A stretch of 64,000 bases of DNA from JBBQLG01 sp038327655 (GTDB lineage: Bacteria; Bacteroidota; Bacteroidia; Cytophagales; Spirosomataceae), in the NCBI GenBank assembly GCA_038327655.1, contig JBBQLG010000008.1, positions 15,732-79,731 on the forward strand, given 5' to 3'. Below, in pieces: positions 8,724 through 17,245 of this stretch. Below the pieces are notes generated by a model. That model was given only the letters and a program-made list of their open reading frames with translations. It did no database searches and was not told the DNA's origin. How positions within the stretch are numbered: the first letter of the stretch is position 1; the number at the start of each line of letters is the position of its first letter. The position numbers were made by a program, and so were the translations under genes.

Positions 8724-9629
8724 ATGTCGCTGTTAAAAATTATTAAATCGGCCGTGGCATCGGCAGTCGGAGTACCAACGCTGTTCTCACTGGTAAGTAC
8801 GAGTTTGTTACTGGCCGGGATGTTGCCCCTGCTCGCCGTATCGCCCTGGTCGCCGGATCGTCGGCTGATGCCTTTCGGTGTAGTCGGTGATACGCTGGAA
8901 CTGGACGAAACGGCCGTGCCCAACGCCATTCGTACCATCGTGCTGGATGCCGGTCACGGCGGCAAAGACCCCGGTACGCACGGCCGCTACGCCAGAGAGA
9001 AAAACATTAACCTCAAACTGATTCTGGCCCTGGGACGGAAAATAAAGGCCAAGCAGCCCAATGTCCGGGTCATCTACACGCGGGTTGGCGATCATTTTGT
9101 TGATTTATACGAACGGGGTGCCATTGCCAACCGCAACCGGGCCGATTTATTCATTTCGATTCACTGCAACGCCAGCCCCTCGAGCAGTCAGGTGCATGGC
9201 ACCGAAACCTATACGTTAGGACTGCACCGCACCGAAAGCAACTTAGACGTGGCCCGGCGCGAAAATGCCGTTATCCTCCAGGAAGCAAACTACCAGCAAA
9301 CCTACAAAGGCTTTGACCCAAATTCAGCACTGGCTACGATTATGCTGGCAAATTATCAGCACGCGTTTATGGCCACCAGCATCAGTTTTGCCGAGAAGAT
9401 CGAGCATAATTTCCGCACCACCGCCGACCGACGCAGCAATGGGGTGAAACAAGCCGGTTTTATTGTGCTCTGGAAAACAACCATGCCCAGTGTACTGGTC
9501 GAGTCGGGCTACCTCACCAACCCCAGCGAAGAAGATTTTCTGGCCTCCGCCGATGGGCAGGATCAGATTACCACGGCCATCTACAACGCCTTTGCCCAGT
9601 ACAAGCGGGAGATCGAAGCAACCAATTGA
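8724..9629 (+). CDS. N-acetylmuramoyl-L-alanine amidase (Amidase_3 family)
   Basis: A 301-residue Zn amidase that cleaves the amide between MurNAc and the stem peptide. Zinc ligands are His78 (VLDAGHGGKDPG), Glu92 (AREKN) and His147 (FISIHCNAS). The catalytic Glu260 is in SVLVESGYLTNPSEE. The N-terminus (about 1-42) is a hydrophobic signal/anchor, so it acts in the periplasm. The ATG at 8724 was chosen over one 129 bases upstream because it gives a clean leader and leaves room for the divergent lptD promoter. The MCE protein follows after 114 bases with no gene between. Confidence 0.9.
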   Translation: MSLLKIIKSAVASAVGVPTLFSLVSTSLLLAGMLPLLAVSPWSPDRRLMPFGVVGDTLELDETAVPNAIRTIVLDAGHGGKDPGTHGRYAREKNINLKLILALGRKIKAKQPNVRVIYTRVGDHFVDLYERGAIANRNRADLFISIHCNASPSSSQVHGTETYTLGLHRTESNLDVARRENAVILQEANYQQTYKGFDPNSALATIMLANYQHAFMATSISFAEKIEHNFRTTADRRSNGVKQAGFIVLWKTTMPSVLVESGYLTNPSEEDFLASADGQDQITTAIYNAFAQYKREIEATN

Positions 9630-9743
9630 TGACCAAAACGCTACCTTCGCGGGACAATTCACCCCCGAAGCGAGTTATATCAGAAGCAGCACCTGGAACC
9701 GCCACCATCAGCGGACCGGTCAATTACTCAATAAACACGACGC

Positions 9744-10766
9744 ATGAAATTTTCGCAGGAGGCAAAAGTGGGTATTCTGGCCGTTGTAGCCATGCTGATG
9801 CTCTATTTCGGATTCAGTTTTTTAAAAGGGCAGGATTTTTTTTCCACCACCAGTCAGTATGAAGTTGTTTACGATAACATTGATGGGCTGACGCCTTCCA
9901 ACCCTGTTTTGCTCAACGGCCTCACCGTCGGGAAAGTCAAGAGCATCGACATTTTACAGAATCAGAGTAACAAACTCCTGGTCACCCTCGAACTGAACAA
10001 TAAGATCGTGGTAGGGACCGGTTCACGGGCTATTTTGGCCGATGGTGCCTTGCTGGGCGGTAAAATTATCCGGTTGGTTATCAATCAAAAGGGAACACCG
10101 CTGCCCAACAACGGCCGACTCGTTGCCGAAAAAGAATCGGGCCTGAGTGCCCTGATCCGGGAGAAAACCCTGCCCGTGCTAACCAACGTCGATACCCTGG
10201 TGGTGCAGTTGAACCGGGTGGTGGCCTCTTTCGACCAGACGGCCATTGTGCTCAACAAGACCCTGAGCGGAGCCAACGCAGTAACCGGTACGCTGAATGC
10301 CACCCTGCTGGAGAACCGGGCGGGCCTGAACCAGACGCTGGCGAACGTGAACCGGCTGTCGGCCTCGCTGATCGAGACCGAGAAGCAACTGAAGCCCATC
10401 CTGACCAAAACAGGCAATTTTACGGATTCGCTCAGTACACTGCCCCTCAAACAAACGTTAAGGTCTGTTAATCAATCCATACAGGGGCTGCAAAAGATAC
10501 TGGCCGATATCAACAAAGGGCGTGGTTCGCTGGGTAAACTCACCACCGACGATTCGTTGTACGTGAACGTGAGCCGGTCGACGGCCAGCCTCGAAAAACT
10601 CCTGACCGATTTCCGGCAGAACCCCAAGCGGTACGTTCATTTCTCGCTCTTTGGTCGTAAGGAAGATAAAAAGCCTGCCACTGGTCCCGCCCCGTTACCC
10701 CCCGTCATCTACTCGCCCCGTTCCATGTCGACCACCACCGATGCACGGGCTGATACGACGAAGTAG
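9744..10766 (+). CDS. MlaD/MCE-domain lipid transport protein
   Basis: A 340-residue protein with one N-terminal membrane anchor (about 8-25, VGILAVVAMLMLYFGFSF) and an MCE domain at about 38-115 (YDNIDGLTPSNPVLLNGLTVG). A long helical/coiled region and a Pro-rich tail follow. MCE proteins are periplasmic substrate-binding parts of phospholipid ABC transporters that keep outer-membrane lipid asymmetry. The permease and ATPase are not adjacent here. It follows the amidase on the same strand, consistent with an envelope cluster. Confidence 0.87.
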   Translation: MKFSQEAKVGILAVVAMLMLYFGFSFLKGQDFFSTTSQYEVVYDNIDGLTPSNPVLLNGLTVGKVKSIDILQNQSNKLLVTLELNNKIVVGTGSRAILADGALLGGKIIRLVINQKGTPLPNNGRLVAEKESGLSALIREKTLPVLTNVDTLVVQLNRVVASFDQTAIVLNKTLSGANAVTGTLNATLLENRAGLNQTLANVNRLSASLIETEKQLKPILTKTGNFTDSLSTLPLKQTLRSVNQSIQGLQKILADINKGRGSLGKLTTDDSLYVNVSRSTASLEKLLTDFRQNPKRYVHFSLFGRKEDKKPATGPAPLPPVIYSPRSMSTTTDARADTTK

Positions 10767-10797
10767 ACGGTTTGTATCAGCACACGAGTGAGGTTGC

Positions 10798-10805
10798 TAT
10801 CTTTA
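10798..10805 (+). promoter_or_regulatory. Possible -7 box before the ATPase gene
   Basis: TATCTTTA matches TAnnTTTG at seven of eight positions, 22 bases before the ATG at 10828. The nearest TTG is 23 bases upstream, longer than ideal. It suggests the pair below has its own promoter rather than reading through from the MCE gene. Confidence 0.3.
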
Positions 10806-10827
10806 AACCCGTGGAAAATAAAAATTT

Positions 10828-12378
10828 ATGCTGACCCGGTTGAGAGTTAATGGATTTAAAAACCTGGTGGGCGTTGATGTTCATTTTGGTCCATTCACCT
10901 GCATTGCGGGTGTAAACGGGGTTGGTAAATCCAATTTGTTCGATGCTATTCGGTTTTTGAGTGATCTGACCCATTTACCCCTGATTGAAGCTGCCAAGTC
11001 GGTGCGTAGCGAGGGCCAAAAGAACTCCGACATACGTGATCTGTTTCATAAATTGAAGGATAAGCACGAGCCGCAAATGCAGTTTATTGCGGATATGATT
11101 ATTCCTGAATACGGAAAGGATGATTTAGGTCAGGCAAAAGCCAGCATTACAACGGTTCGCTATGAATTAGTGCTTAACTACCGGCAAGGCGATGGGCTTG
11201 CCACGCAGGGATTATTAGAGATTATAAAAGAAGAGCTAACGCCGATTCCCCTACAGGAAGCCCGTAAAATCATGCGTTTTACGACGTTGGGTAATCTGAC
11301 GACCCAGGTGAAACGGGAAACGGTTAAAAGTGAAAATTTATGGCAAGCCTCCGTTATCAGGGGTCGGCGTCCTGCCTTGCTTATTTCTACCACGGAAATT
11401 GACGGTAATCAGCGAATAAATTTTCACCAGGATGGCGGGAGTAGCGGTCAGCCCTTACCGTTCAAGGCGTCTCAATTACAGCGAACCGTATTATCGACGG
11501 CCAATGCCCTCGAAAAGCCAACCGCATTACTGGTTAAAAACGAAATGCGCTCGTGGCAAATGCTACAACTGGAGCCGAGTGCGTTGCGTCAGTCCGACGA
11601 ATTTAACGTTGTTGGCAATGCTCGCCTGGGGGCCGATGGTAGTCATCTACCGGCTACACTATACCGGCTAAAGCTGGAAAATGACCAAATGAAGCATTTC
11701 CCTGACGTATATCAGGCGCTGGCGAATAAACTGTCTGAGTTGGTGGAGGGCATATCAGGCATATACGTCGATCAGGACGACCGGCGGGAAATGCTGACGT
11801 TGATGCTGGAAAGCAGCGATGGTACCGTTTTTCCGGCCCGGGCTTTGTCAGACGGCACTCTGCGTTTTCTGGGATTGGCGGTGCTCGAACTCGATCAACG
11901 GTCAGGGGGAGTAATTTGCCTCGAAGAACCCGAAAATGGCATTCACCCGGAAAAGATCGAAGCGATATTACGTTTGTTACAGGATATCTGTACCGATACC
12001 AGTCAACCCATTGGTGATGGAAATCCCCTACGTCAGGTAATCATTAATACGCATTCGCCGAGCGTGGTGCAATTGGTGCCAGAGGATAGTTTGTTACTGG
12101 CGCGGTCTCAGGAAATGATTTCTTCGGACGGAATTCGCTATCGTGGTGTCGTTTATAGTCCACTTAAAGACACTTGGCGCACCGAAATAGACAGCAACAC
12201 GTATAAGCCCATTGCCCGGGGTGAGATGCTGCATTACCTGTTACCAACCGGTACGCTTACTAACGAAAACGAGCCGGATGAACGCAATCCTCTACCAACA
12301 GTAAGACGAGTCAGAGACCGCCCCGATATACGTAAGATACAGGCAGACGCAAGTCAGTTAGAGATAACCTATGACTGA
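10828..12378 (+). CDS. AAA/ABC-type ATPase (AAA_21, OLD-like), candidate defence component
   Basis: A 516-residue SMC/OLD-like ATPase. The P-loop GVNGVGKS is at 28-35, after the typical start LTRLRVNGFKNL. Walker B is VICLEEPENGIHP (about 362-374) and the switch histidine lies in INTHSPSVV (about 405-413). The middle contains an LSDGTLRFL signature. No nuclease domain is fused: the C-terminus is short and charged. It overlaps the next gene by eight bases, so the two are co-translated. Base composition is clearly lower in GC than the flanking genes, suggesting transfer. Related architectures (AbiL, RloAB, PARIS, Gabija) are anti-phage. The exact family is not established. Confidence 0.85.
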   Translation: MLTRLRVNGFKNLVGVDVHFGPFTCIAGVNGVGKSNLFDAIRFLSDLTHLPLIEAAKSVRSEGQKNSDIRDLFHKLKDKHEPQMQFIADMIIPEYGKDDLGQAKASITTVRYELVLNYRQGDGLATQGLLEIIKEELTPIPLQEARKIMRFTTLGNLTTQVKRETVKSENLWQASVIRGRRPALLISTTEIDGNQRINFHQDGGSSGQPLPFKASQLQRTVLSTANALEKPTALLVKNEMRSWQMLQLEPSALRQSDEFNVVGNARLGADGSHLPATLYRLKLENDQMKHFPDVYQALANKLSELVEGISGIYVDQDDRREMLTLMLESSDGTVFPARALSDGTLRFLGLAVLELDQRSGGVICLEEPENGIHPEKIEAILRLLQDICTDTSQPIGDGNPLRQVIINTHSPSVVQLVPEDSLLLARSQEMISSDGIRYRGVVYSPLKDTWRTEIDSNTYKPIARGEMLHYLLPTGTLTNENEPDERNPLPTVRRVRDRPDIRKIQADASQLEITYD

Positions 12379-13012
12379 GATCACCTACACTTTATTGAGT
12401 GATGGCTCTTCCGATAAAGCATTACTACCAATTATTGACTGGACGTTTCACCAGCATTTCCCCCGATTAATTGTTCAGTCCCAATGGGCAGATCTTTCCA
12501 GACTGCCTAAACCACCACTGACCGGTAAGCTGGATGAGCGCATCCGGCAGGCCCTATATTTTTATCCGTGTGACTACTTGTTTGTGCATCGCGATGCAGA
12601 GAAACAAGCTTGGGACGAACGCTATCAGGAAGTGAATGACACCTTTAAGCAGTTGATCAGTCAAATAGCTGATACGCAACTGCGCTGTGTTATACCTGTA
12701 CGTATGACTGAAGCCTGGTTATTATTTAGCGAACAAGCTATACGACGGGCGGCTGGTAACCCGTCCGGCAGTCAAAGCTTGCTCCTGCCTGCGTTACACC
12801 AGATAGAGTTGATGCCTAATCCTAAACAGGACCTTCACCATTTACTGCGCGAAGCAAGCGGGCGCAAGGGGCGTAATCTTCAGAAGTTCAAGGTTTCACA
12901 GGCCGTGCAACTTGTAGCCGACTACACAAAGGATTTCTCTCAACTTCGGGGCCTCGAAGCGTTTAATCGTTTTGAGGAGTCTATCAAAGCATTAGCCATA
13001 GTCGCTAAATGA
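12371..13012 (+). CDS. Small partner of the AAA ATPase, possibly TOPRIM/DUF4276-like
   Basis: A 213-residue soluble protein whose start ATGACTGA lies inside the ATPase stop. Visible elements are an N-terminal strand plus acidic loop (LLSDGSSDKALLPIIDW, 8-24), FVHRDAE (71-77), and RMTEAWLL (111-118). Acidic residues at strand ends and the partner ATPase recall the TOPRIM-like proteins that pair with OLD-type ATPases (DUF4276, RloB, AriB), but the N-terminal acidic residue is Asp in SDG rather than the usual Glu in EG. I infer a nuclease or effector role and do not claim it. It is co-transcribed and low in GC like its partner. Confidence 0.6.
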   Translation: MTEITYTLLSDGSSDKALLPIIDWTFHQHFPRLIVQSQWADLSRLPKPPLTGKLDERIRQALYFYPCDYLFVHRDAEKQAWDERYQEVNDTFKQLISQIADTQLRCVIPVRMTEAWLLFSEQAIRRAAGNPSGSQSLLLPALHQIELMPNPKQDLHHLLREASGRKGRNLQKFKVSQAVQLVADYTKDFSQLRGLEAFNRFEESIKALAIVAK

Positions 13013-13088
13013 GCCTATGCTACTTCCTGGCCCGTTGCTGGTTTTGCGCCAACTCATTTGCTCATCAACAAAACCAAAACCTTAACGC

Positions 13089-14699
13089 ATGCAACCCTTA
13101 TTGGATGAACTGACCCGCCGAACGACCCAAACCCAACTCGGCGGTGGTCAGAAAAAAATTGACGACCAGCATAAAAAAGGGAAACTTACCGCCCGCGAAC
13201 GCATTGCTTACCTCATCGACGCCGAATCTTATTTTCTGGAAATTGGCCTGTTTACTGGCGAGGGCATGTACGCCGAACACGGCGGCTGTCCGTCGGGGGG
13301 CGTGGTTACGGGGATTGGCTACGTGTCGGGACGACAGTGCGTGATTGTGGCGAACGACGCGACGGTGAAGGCCGGGGCGTGGTTCCCGATAACCGCCAAA
13401 AAGAACCTCCGGGCGCAGGAAATAGCGATGGAAAACCGATTGCCCATCATTTACTTGGTCGACAGCGCGGGCGTTTACCTGCCCTTGCAGGATGAGGTTT
13501 TTGCCGATAAAGAACACTTCGGGCGGATGTTTCGCAACAACGCGCACCTCTCGGCGATGGGCGTGTTACAGGTAGCGGCCATCATGGGTAGCTGCGTAGC
13601 AGGCGGGGCGTACCTGCCCATCATGTCCGACGAAGCGATGATTGTCGAAGGTACCGGCTCTATTTTTCTGGCGGGACCGTATTTGGTGCGGGCGTCGGTG
13701 GGGGAGGATGTGGACGCCGAAACCCTCGGCGGGGCCAACACCCACTGCGAAATTTCGGGCGTGACCGACAACAAATACCCCGACGATAAAAGCTGCTTAG
13801 ACGCCATCCGGCGCATTTTCGATAAAACCGGCCATTTCCCGACCGCTGGTTTCGACCGGGCTGTTCCGGCTATGCCCGCTAAAAACCCCGACGAGATTTA
13901 CCAGATCCTGCCCGCCGACCGCGTCAAACCGTACGACATGCGTGAGATTGTGGACAGACTGGTGGATAACTCCGCGTTCGAGCAATATAAACCCGGCTAC
14001 GGTCAGTCGATTTTGTGCGGCTACGCCCGCATCGACGGGTGGGCGGTGGGTATTGTGGCCAATCAGCGCAGGACGGTAAAGGCGAAAGGGCGCACCGGAC
14101 AACCCTCAGAAATGCAGATGGGCGGGGTGATTTACGGGGATGCCGCCGACAAAGCCGCCCGCTTCATTATGAACTGCAATCAGAAGCACATTCCGCTGGT
14201 CTTTTTGCAGGATGTATCGGGTTTCATGGTCGGCAGCCGGGCCGAACAGGGGGGGATTATCAAAGACGGGGCCAAGATGGTAAGTGCGATGGCCAACTCG
14301 GTCGTGCCGAAGTTTACGGTCGTAATCGGCAACAGCTACGGCGCGGGCAACTACGCCATGTGCGGCAAAGCGTACGACCCCCGGCTGATGGTAGCCTGGC
14401 CAACGGCGCAGATGGCCGTGATGAGCGGAGCCTCAGCGGCCAAAACGCTGCTCCAGATACAGGTAGCGTCGTTGAAAGCAAAGGGCGAAGCCATCACGCC
14501 CGAAGCGGAGCAGGCGTTGTTGCAGAAGATTACCGATCAATACAACAATCAGCTCTCCCCGTACTACGCAGCGGCCCGGCTGTGGGTCGACGCGATTGTT
14601 GACCCGCTGGAAACCCGGAAGGTACTCTCGATGGGTATCGAAGCGGCCAATCACGCGCCCATCACGAAGGCGTTCAACGTGGGCATCATTCAGACGTAG
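13089..14699 (+). CDS. Acyl-CoA carboxylase carboxyltransferase (beta) subunit, methylcrotonoyl-CoA carboxylase type
   Basis: A 536-residue biotin-dependent carboxyltransferase with both crotonase-like halves. The segment VANDATVKAGAWFPITAKK is close to the beta subunit of 3-methylcrotonoyl-CoA carboxylase (leucine breakdown), more than to propionyl-CoA carboxylase. FLQDVSGFMVGSRAEQGGI and GNSYGAGNYAMCGKAY form the second-half acyl-CoA/biotin sites. No biotin-carrying alpha subunit is adjacent, so it must be encoded elsewhere. It ends three bases before the convergent plsC stop with no visible terminator between. Substrate assignment is by resemblance. Confidence 0.88.
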   Translation: MQPLLDELTRRTTQTQLGGGQKKIDDQHKKGKLTARERIAYLIDAESYFLEIGLFTGEGMYAEHGGCPSGGVVTGIGYVSGRQCVIVANDATVKAGAWFPITAKKNLRAQEIAMENRLPIIYLVDSAGVYLPLQDEVFADKEHFGRMFRNNAHLSAMGVLQVAAIMGSCVAGGAYLPIMSDEAMIVEGTGSIFLAGPYLVRASVGEDVDAETLGGANTHCEISGVTDNKYPDDKSCLDAIRRIFDKTGHFPTAGFDRAVPAMPAKNPDEIYQILPADRVKPYDMREIVDRLVDNSAFEQYKPGYGQSILCGYARIDGWAVGIVANQRRTVKAKGRTGQPSEMQMGGVIYGDAADKAARFIMNCNQKHIPLVFLQDVSGFMVGSRAEQGGIIKDGAKMVSAMANSVVPKFTVVIGNSYGAGNYAMCGKAYDPRLMVAWPTAQMAVMSGASAAKTLLQIQVASLKAKGEAITPEAEQALLQKITDQYNNQLSPYYAAARLWVDAIVDPLETRKVLSMGIEAANHAPITKAFNVGIIQT

Positions 14700-14702
14700 T
14701 AT

Positions 14703-15512
14703 TTACTCTTTCGCGACCCAGTCCGGTGCGTCCTGCTCGATAGCATGGCGCACCTTGGCTACAATTTCCTCAATCGTGTCGTCGGGGCCTATCTGAAGCG
14801 GTGCTTTGAATTTTACCGTCAGCAGGGTGTTCCGTTTTTTAAACCGTAACCCTTTTTTGTCGAACGCCCGGCGGAACCCGTTGATAACCACCGGAATCAC
14901 AATCGGGTCGGCACTTTTGATGATGTGCGCCGTCCCCTTCCGAACCGGCGCGTAAGGACTGGTGGTGCCCTGCGGAAAACTCACCACCCAGCCGTGGGCC
15001 AGGGCGATGGCTATTTTATCGTTCGCCGACGTATCAACCTCCCGCTTTACGTCGCGGCCATCGGCCCGCCAGGAACGCTCGATGGTAATGGCCCCGGCGG
15101 CTGCAAATAACTTTGGCAAAATCCCCTTCTTCATCGTCTCCGACGCGGCCACGTAATATTGCCGGGCGCGGGGGCCAAGCAGGTACAACGGCGGCAGCAG
15201 GGTGTTCTGAAACCCCCACTTCACGGAGCAGAAAATCTGAAAAAACGCGATCACATCGGCGAAATACGTCTGGTGATTCGACAGGAAAAGCACGTTGTTG
15301 ATCGGCAGGTTTTCCAGGTGTTCGGTGCCTTCGATCTCGATCCGGTTCACCACGGTGTAGCGGGCGTAGGTCGACCAGCCAATGATGCCCACAAGAATAC
15401 GCCTGATGAGCAGCCAGTTACCGAATGGGTCGCGCTCGAACAGCCCAATCACGTCCAAGCGGTCTAACGGCTTAGGCAGGTAACTAAACTTAGTGGGTTT
15501 AACGTATTTCAT
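14703..15512 (-). CDS. 1-acyl-sn-glycerol-3-phosphate acyltransferase-like protein (PlsC family)
   Basis: A 269-residue lysophospholipid acyltransferase. The catalytic block reads SNHQTYFADV: His80 and Asp86 are separated by five residues rather than the classical four. The phosphate-binding block is SFPQGTTSPYAP (179-190) instead of FPEGTRS. The third block is IPVVINGF. These variants occur together and the rest of the protein is intact, so I read them as a subfamily feature rather than decay. It probably acylates lysophosphatidate or a related lipid at the inner membrane. It has its own minus-strand promoter. Confidence 0.85.
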   Translation of the reverse strand: MKYVKPTKFSYLPKPLDRLDVIGLFERDPFGNWLLIRRILVGIIGWSTYARYTVVNRIEIEGTEHLENLPINNVLFLSNHQTYFADVIAFFQIFCSVKWGFQNTLLPPLYLLGPRARQYYVAASETMKKGILPKLFAAAGAITIERSWRADGRDVKREVDTSANDKIAIALAHGWVVSFPQGTTSPYAPVRKGTAHIIKSADPIVIPVVINGFRRAFDKKGLRFKKRNTLLTVKFKAPLQIGPDDTIEEIVAKVRHAIEQDAPDWVAKE

Positions 15513-15535
15513 GCGTTCAGGCTATTGGCGGACCG

Positions 15536-15566
15536 TAAAACTACAATGCCGCCGTCCTATTTTCAA
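15536..15566 (-). promoter_or_regulatory. Putative promoter of the plsC-like gene
   Basis: On the minus strand: TTG (15564-15566), 20-base spacer, TAGTTTTA (15536-15543, seven of eight). The start codon lies 24 bases downstream. The remainder of the gap 15567-15859 holds no gene, RNA or repeat that I recognise. Confidence 0.45.
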
Positions 15567-15859
15567 TAAAGTCGACGTGTTCTCGACGCGAAGCACCAAC
15601 GTGCCTGCAGGCAGCTACCCCCGATTTAGGTAAAAATCCGCACTATACCCGACTCTACTCAACCGACTGGTAACAGTAAGGCCGGGCCTGTTGTGTCCTG
15701 CCGGGATTCATAGTGTGTGATTTTTTTAATAACCGGCTTAATCCTTCGCATTGATGTACTGTCCAAGCAATAGTTTACGATACTAATAGATACGCGAAAA
15801 GGCCTATGTGCGATTTTACTCCCGGGTTGGGTTAATCACAGTTCTTACCAAAATCAGTC

Positions 15860-16552
15860 ATGAAACGCACATCGTTCGCCTTCGCCATTGCCTTTTCGTC
15901 CATAGTGTTCAGTTCCGTCTCGTTTGCTCAGGTGCAGGTGGGTTTTCGCGGGGGTGTCAACTTCGGCAGTGTTTCTACGCCAGCCTACATGGGTGGGCTA
16001 TCGTCGATGATTAAACCCTCGGCCGGGCCAACGGGTGCTATCTTTTTAGACATTCCCCTAACCGGTGCCCTGTCGTTCCGGCCCGAGCTGGCCTACATTC
16101 AAAAGGGCTTTAAGGTGTCGGAAAGCGTCGATTTTAACGTCGGTGGATTCAACATTCCCATTGGGGCCAGCGCGGCTTACCAGACGCAGGACATTGAGGT
16201 GCCGCTTTTGCTGAAACTGAACATCGTCGATGGTCCCGTACAGCCGTATCTGATTGCTGGTCCGGCCGTCAGTTATGCCGCCGATGGGCGTATCCGTACC
16301 CGTGCGACCGCCATTTTTACGACCAGACCAATGGATATCGGTCTTAATTACGGCGGCACGCTGAACCGGTGGGACATTAGTGGTGTGGTGGGAGCAGGGC
16401 TGGCTTTCGAGGCCGGAGCCGGTAAATTCTTTGGCGAAGTGCGGTACGAGCAGGGTTTCTCGCGGCAGATTCAGGTGCCCGTAGTGAATGTAAACGTCCG
16501 CAATCAGGGTTTGGCCGTGTCGCTCGGTTACTCGTTTCCCATTGGCCAGTAA
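15860..16552 (+). CDS. Outer-membrane beta-barrel protein (PorT-like fold)
   Basis: A 230-residue protein with a Sec signal peptide ending VSFAQ (cleavage near residue 21), followed by GFRGGVNFGSV and a small 8- to 10-stranded barrel with alternating aromatic residues and a C-terminal strand (LAVSLGYSFPIGQ). This is the common outer_membrane_beta-barrel domain family of Bacteroidota, usually without a known substrate. It is monocistronic, bounded by a 347-base upstream gap and terminator-like hairpins downstream. Confidence 0.82.
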   Translation: MKRTSFAFAIAFSSIVFSSVSFAQVQVGFRGGVNFGSVSTPAYMGGLSSMIKPSAGPTGAIFLDIPLTGALSFRPELAYIQKGFKVSESVDFNVGGFNIPIGASAAYQTQDIEVPLLLKLNIVDGPVQPYLIAGPAVSYAADGRIRTRATAIFTTRPMDIGLNYGGTLNRWDISGVVGAGLAFEAGAGKFFGEVRYEQGFSRQIQVPVVNVNVRNQGLAVSLGYSFPIGQ

Positions 16553-16561
16553 GTAAAAGGA

Positions 16562-16628
16562 GTAGTTCCGGCGTTTTCATGCCACCATTCACTGCCGACC
16601 ACCGGCAAAAATGGAAACCCGGAACTAC
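16562..16628 (+). terminator. Imperfect hairpin after the barrel gene
   Basis: GTAGTTCCGG (16562-16571) pairs with CCGGAACTAC (16619-16628), and the pairing extends inward imperfectly. It begins nine bases after the barrel stop. There is no strong T-run. Confidence 0.45.
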
Positions 16629-16670
16629 CTGATTTTATAGTTGCCTTTTTGTTGAATCGTAGACAGAGCA

Positions 16671-16697
16671 AAGGCGGGCCATGCTGTGGCCCGCCTT
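16671..16697 (+). terminator. Rho-independent terminator between the barrel gene and the convergent Uma2 gene
   Basis: AAGGCGGGCC, loop ATGCTGT, GGCCCGCCTT: a perfect 10-bp GC-rich stem followed by TCTTATT on the plus strand. Confidence 0.8.
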
Positions 16698-16719
16698 TCT
16701 TATTGGTTACTGAATCGAC

Positions 16720-17193
16720 CTATCGAAAGATCTTACTGATGTCGAGCTTAATGTCGAGAACGGAATCATGCAGTTCGCCCTCAATGAATGTTTTACTGGT
16801 CTGCCGGTCCGAAAAAACGCTGATCAGCCGAAACGTCGGAATAACTAACCAGCACGACTGTACGCCTGCATTGAAATAAGTTTCGACCTTAGCCAGCAGT
16901 TCATCATTTGTTTGGGTAGGCGACAAAATTTCGATTACGCCGAGCGGCATCTGCGTCATTTTGATTTCGTCGTGCAACGGGTCGAAGGCAATGAGTGGAT
17001 AAATGGCAATATCAGGCACGGCATCTTTTTCTGCAATGAAAAGCTTTACCTCAGTCATTACGGTGTGCGTTTCTGCGTACTGAGTACCTAACTGGATTGC
17101 AATCCGAGTTTGAATAATGGCGTGGTTTTTACTGGGCATAGGTTTTCCGCGTTCGCGTTCGTATTCGGATAGTTCTTCGATTACTGCTTCCAT
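16720..17193 (-). CDS. Uma2-family (DUF820) PD-(D/E)XK nuclease-fold protein
   Basis: About 157 residues. The Uma2 pattern is visible: ELSEYERERGKPMPSKNH at the start, VPDIAIYP carrying the acidic active-site residue, and GVIEILSPTQ carrying the Glu of the E-x-K-like motif, with a conserved Gly-Val-x-x-x-Trp-Leu region. The ATG at 17193 gives the usual start; one at 17217 adds eight residues. Uma2 proteins are abundant in cyanobacteria and Cytophagales and their role is not settled. This one is a singleton between convergent and co-directional neighbours. Confidence 0.8.
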   Translation of the reverse strand: MEAVIEELSEYERERGKPMPSKNHAIIQTRIAIQLGTQYAETHTVMTEVKLFIAEKDAVPDIAIYPLIAFDPLHDEIKMTQMPLGVIEILSPTQTNDELLAKVETYFNAGVQSCWLVIPTFRLISVFSDRQTSKTFIEGELHDSVLDIKLDISKIFR

Positions 17194-17245
17194 CACGAGG
17201 ATTGTTTTAATTATCAATGTACACTAAAAACGCCGAACTTAACTT

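Noticed and set aside
16720..17193. Uma2 protein as part of a mobile element
   Set aside because: No terminal repeats, transposase or composition change flank it. Uma2 singletons are ordinary in these genomes.
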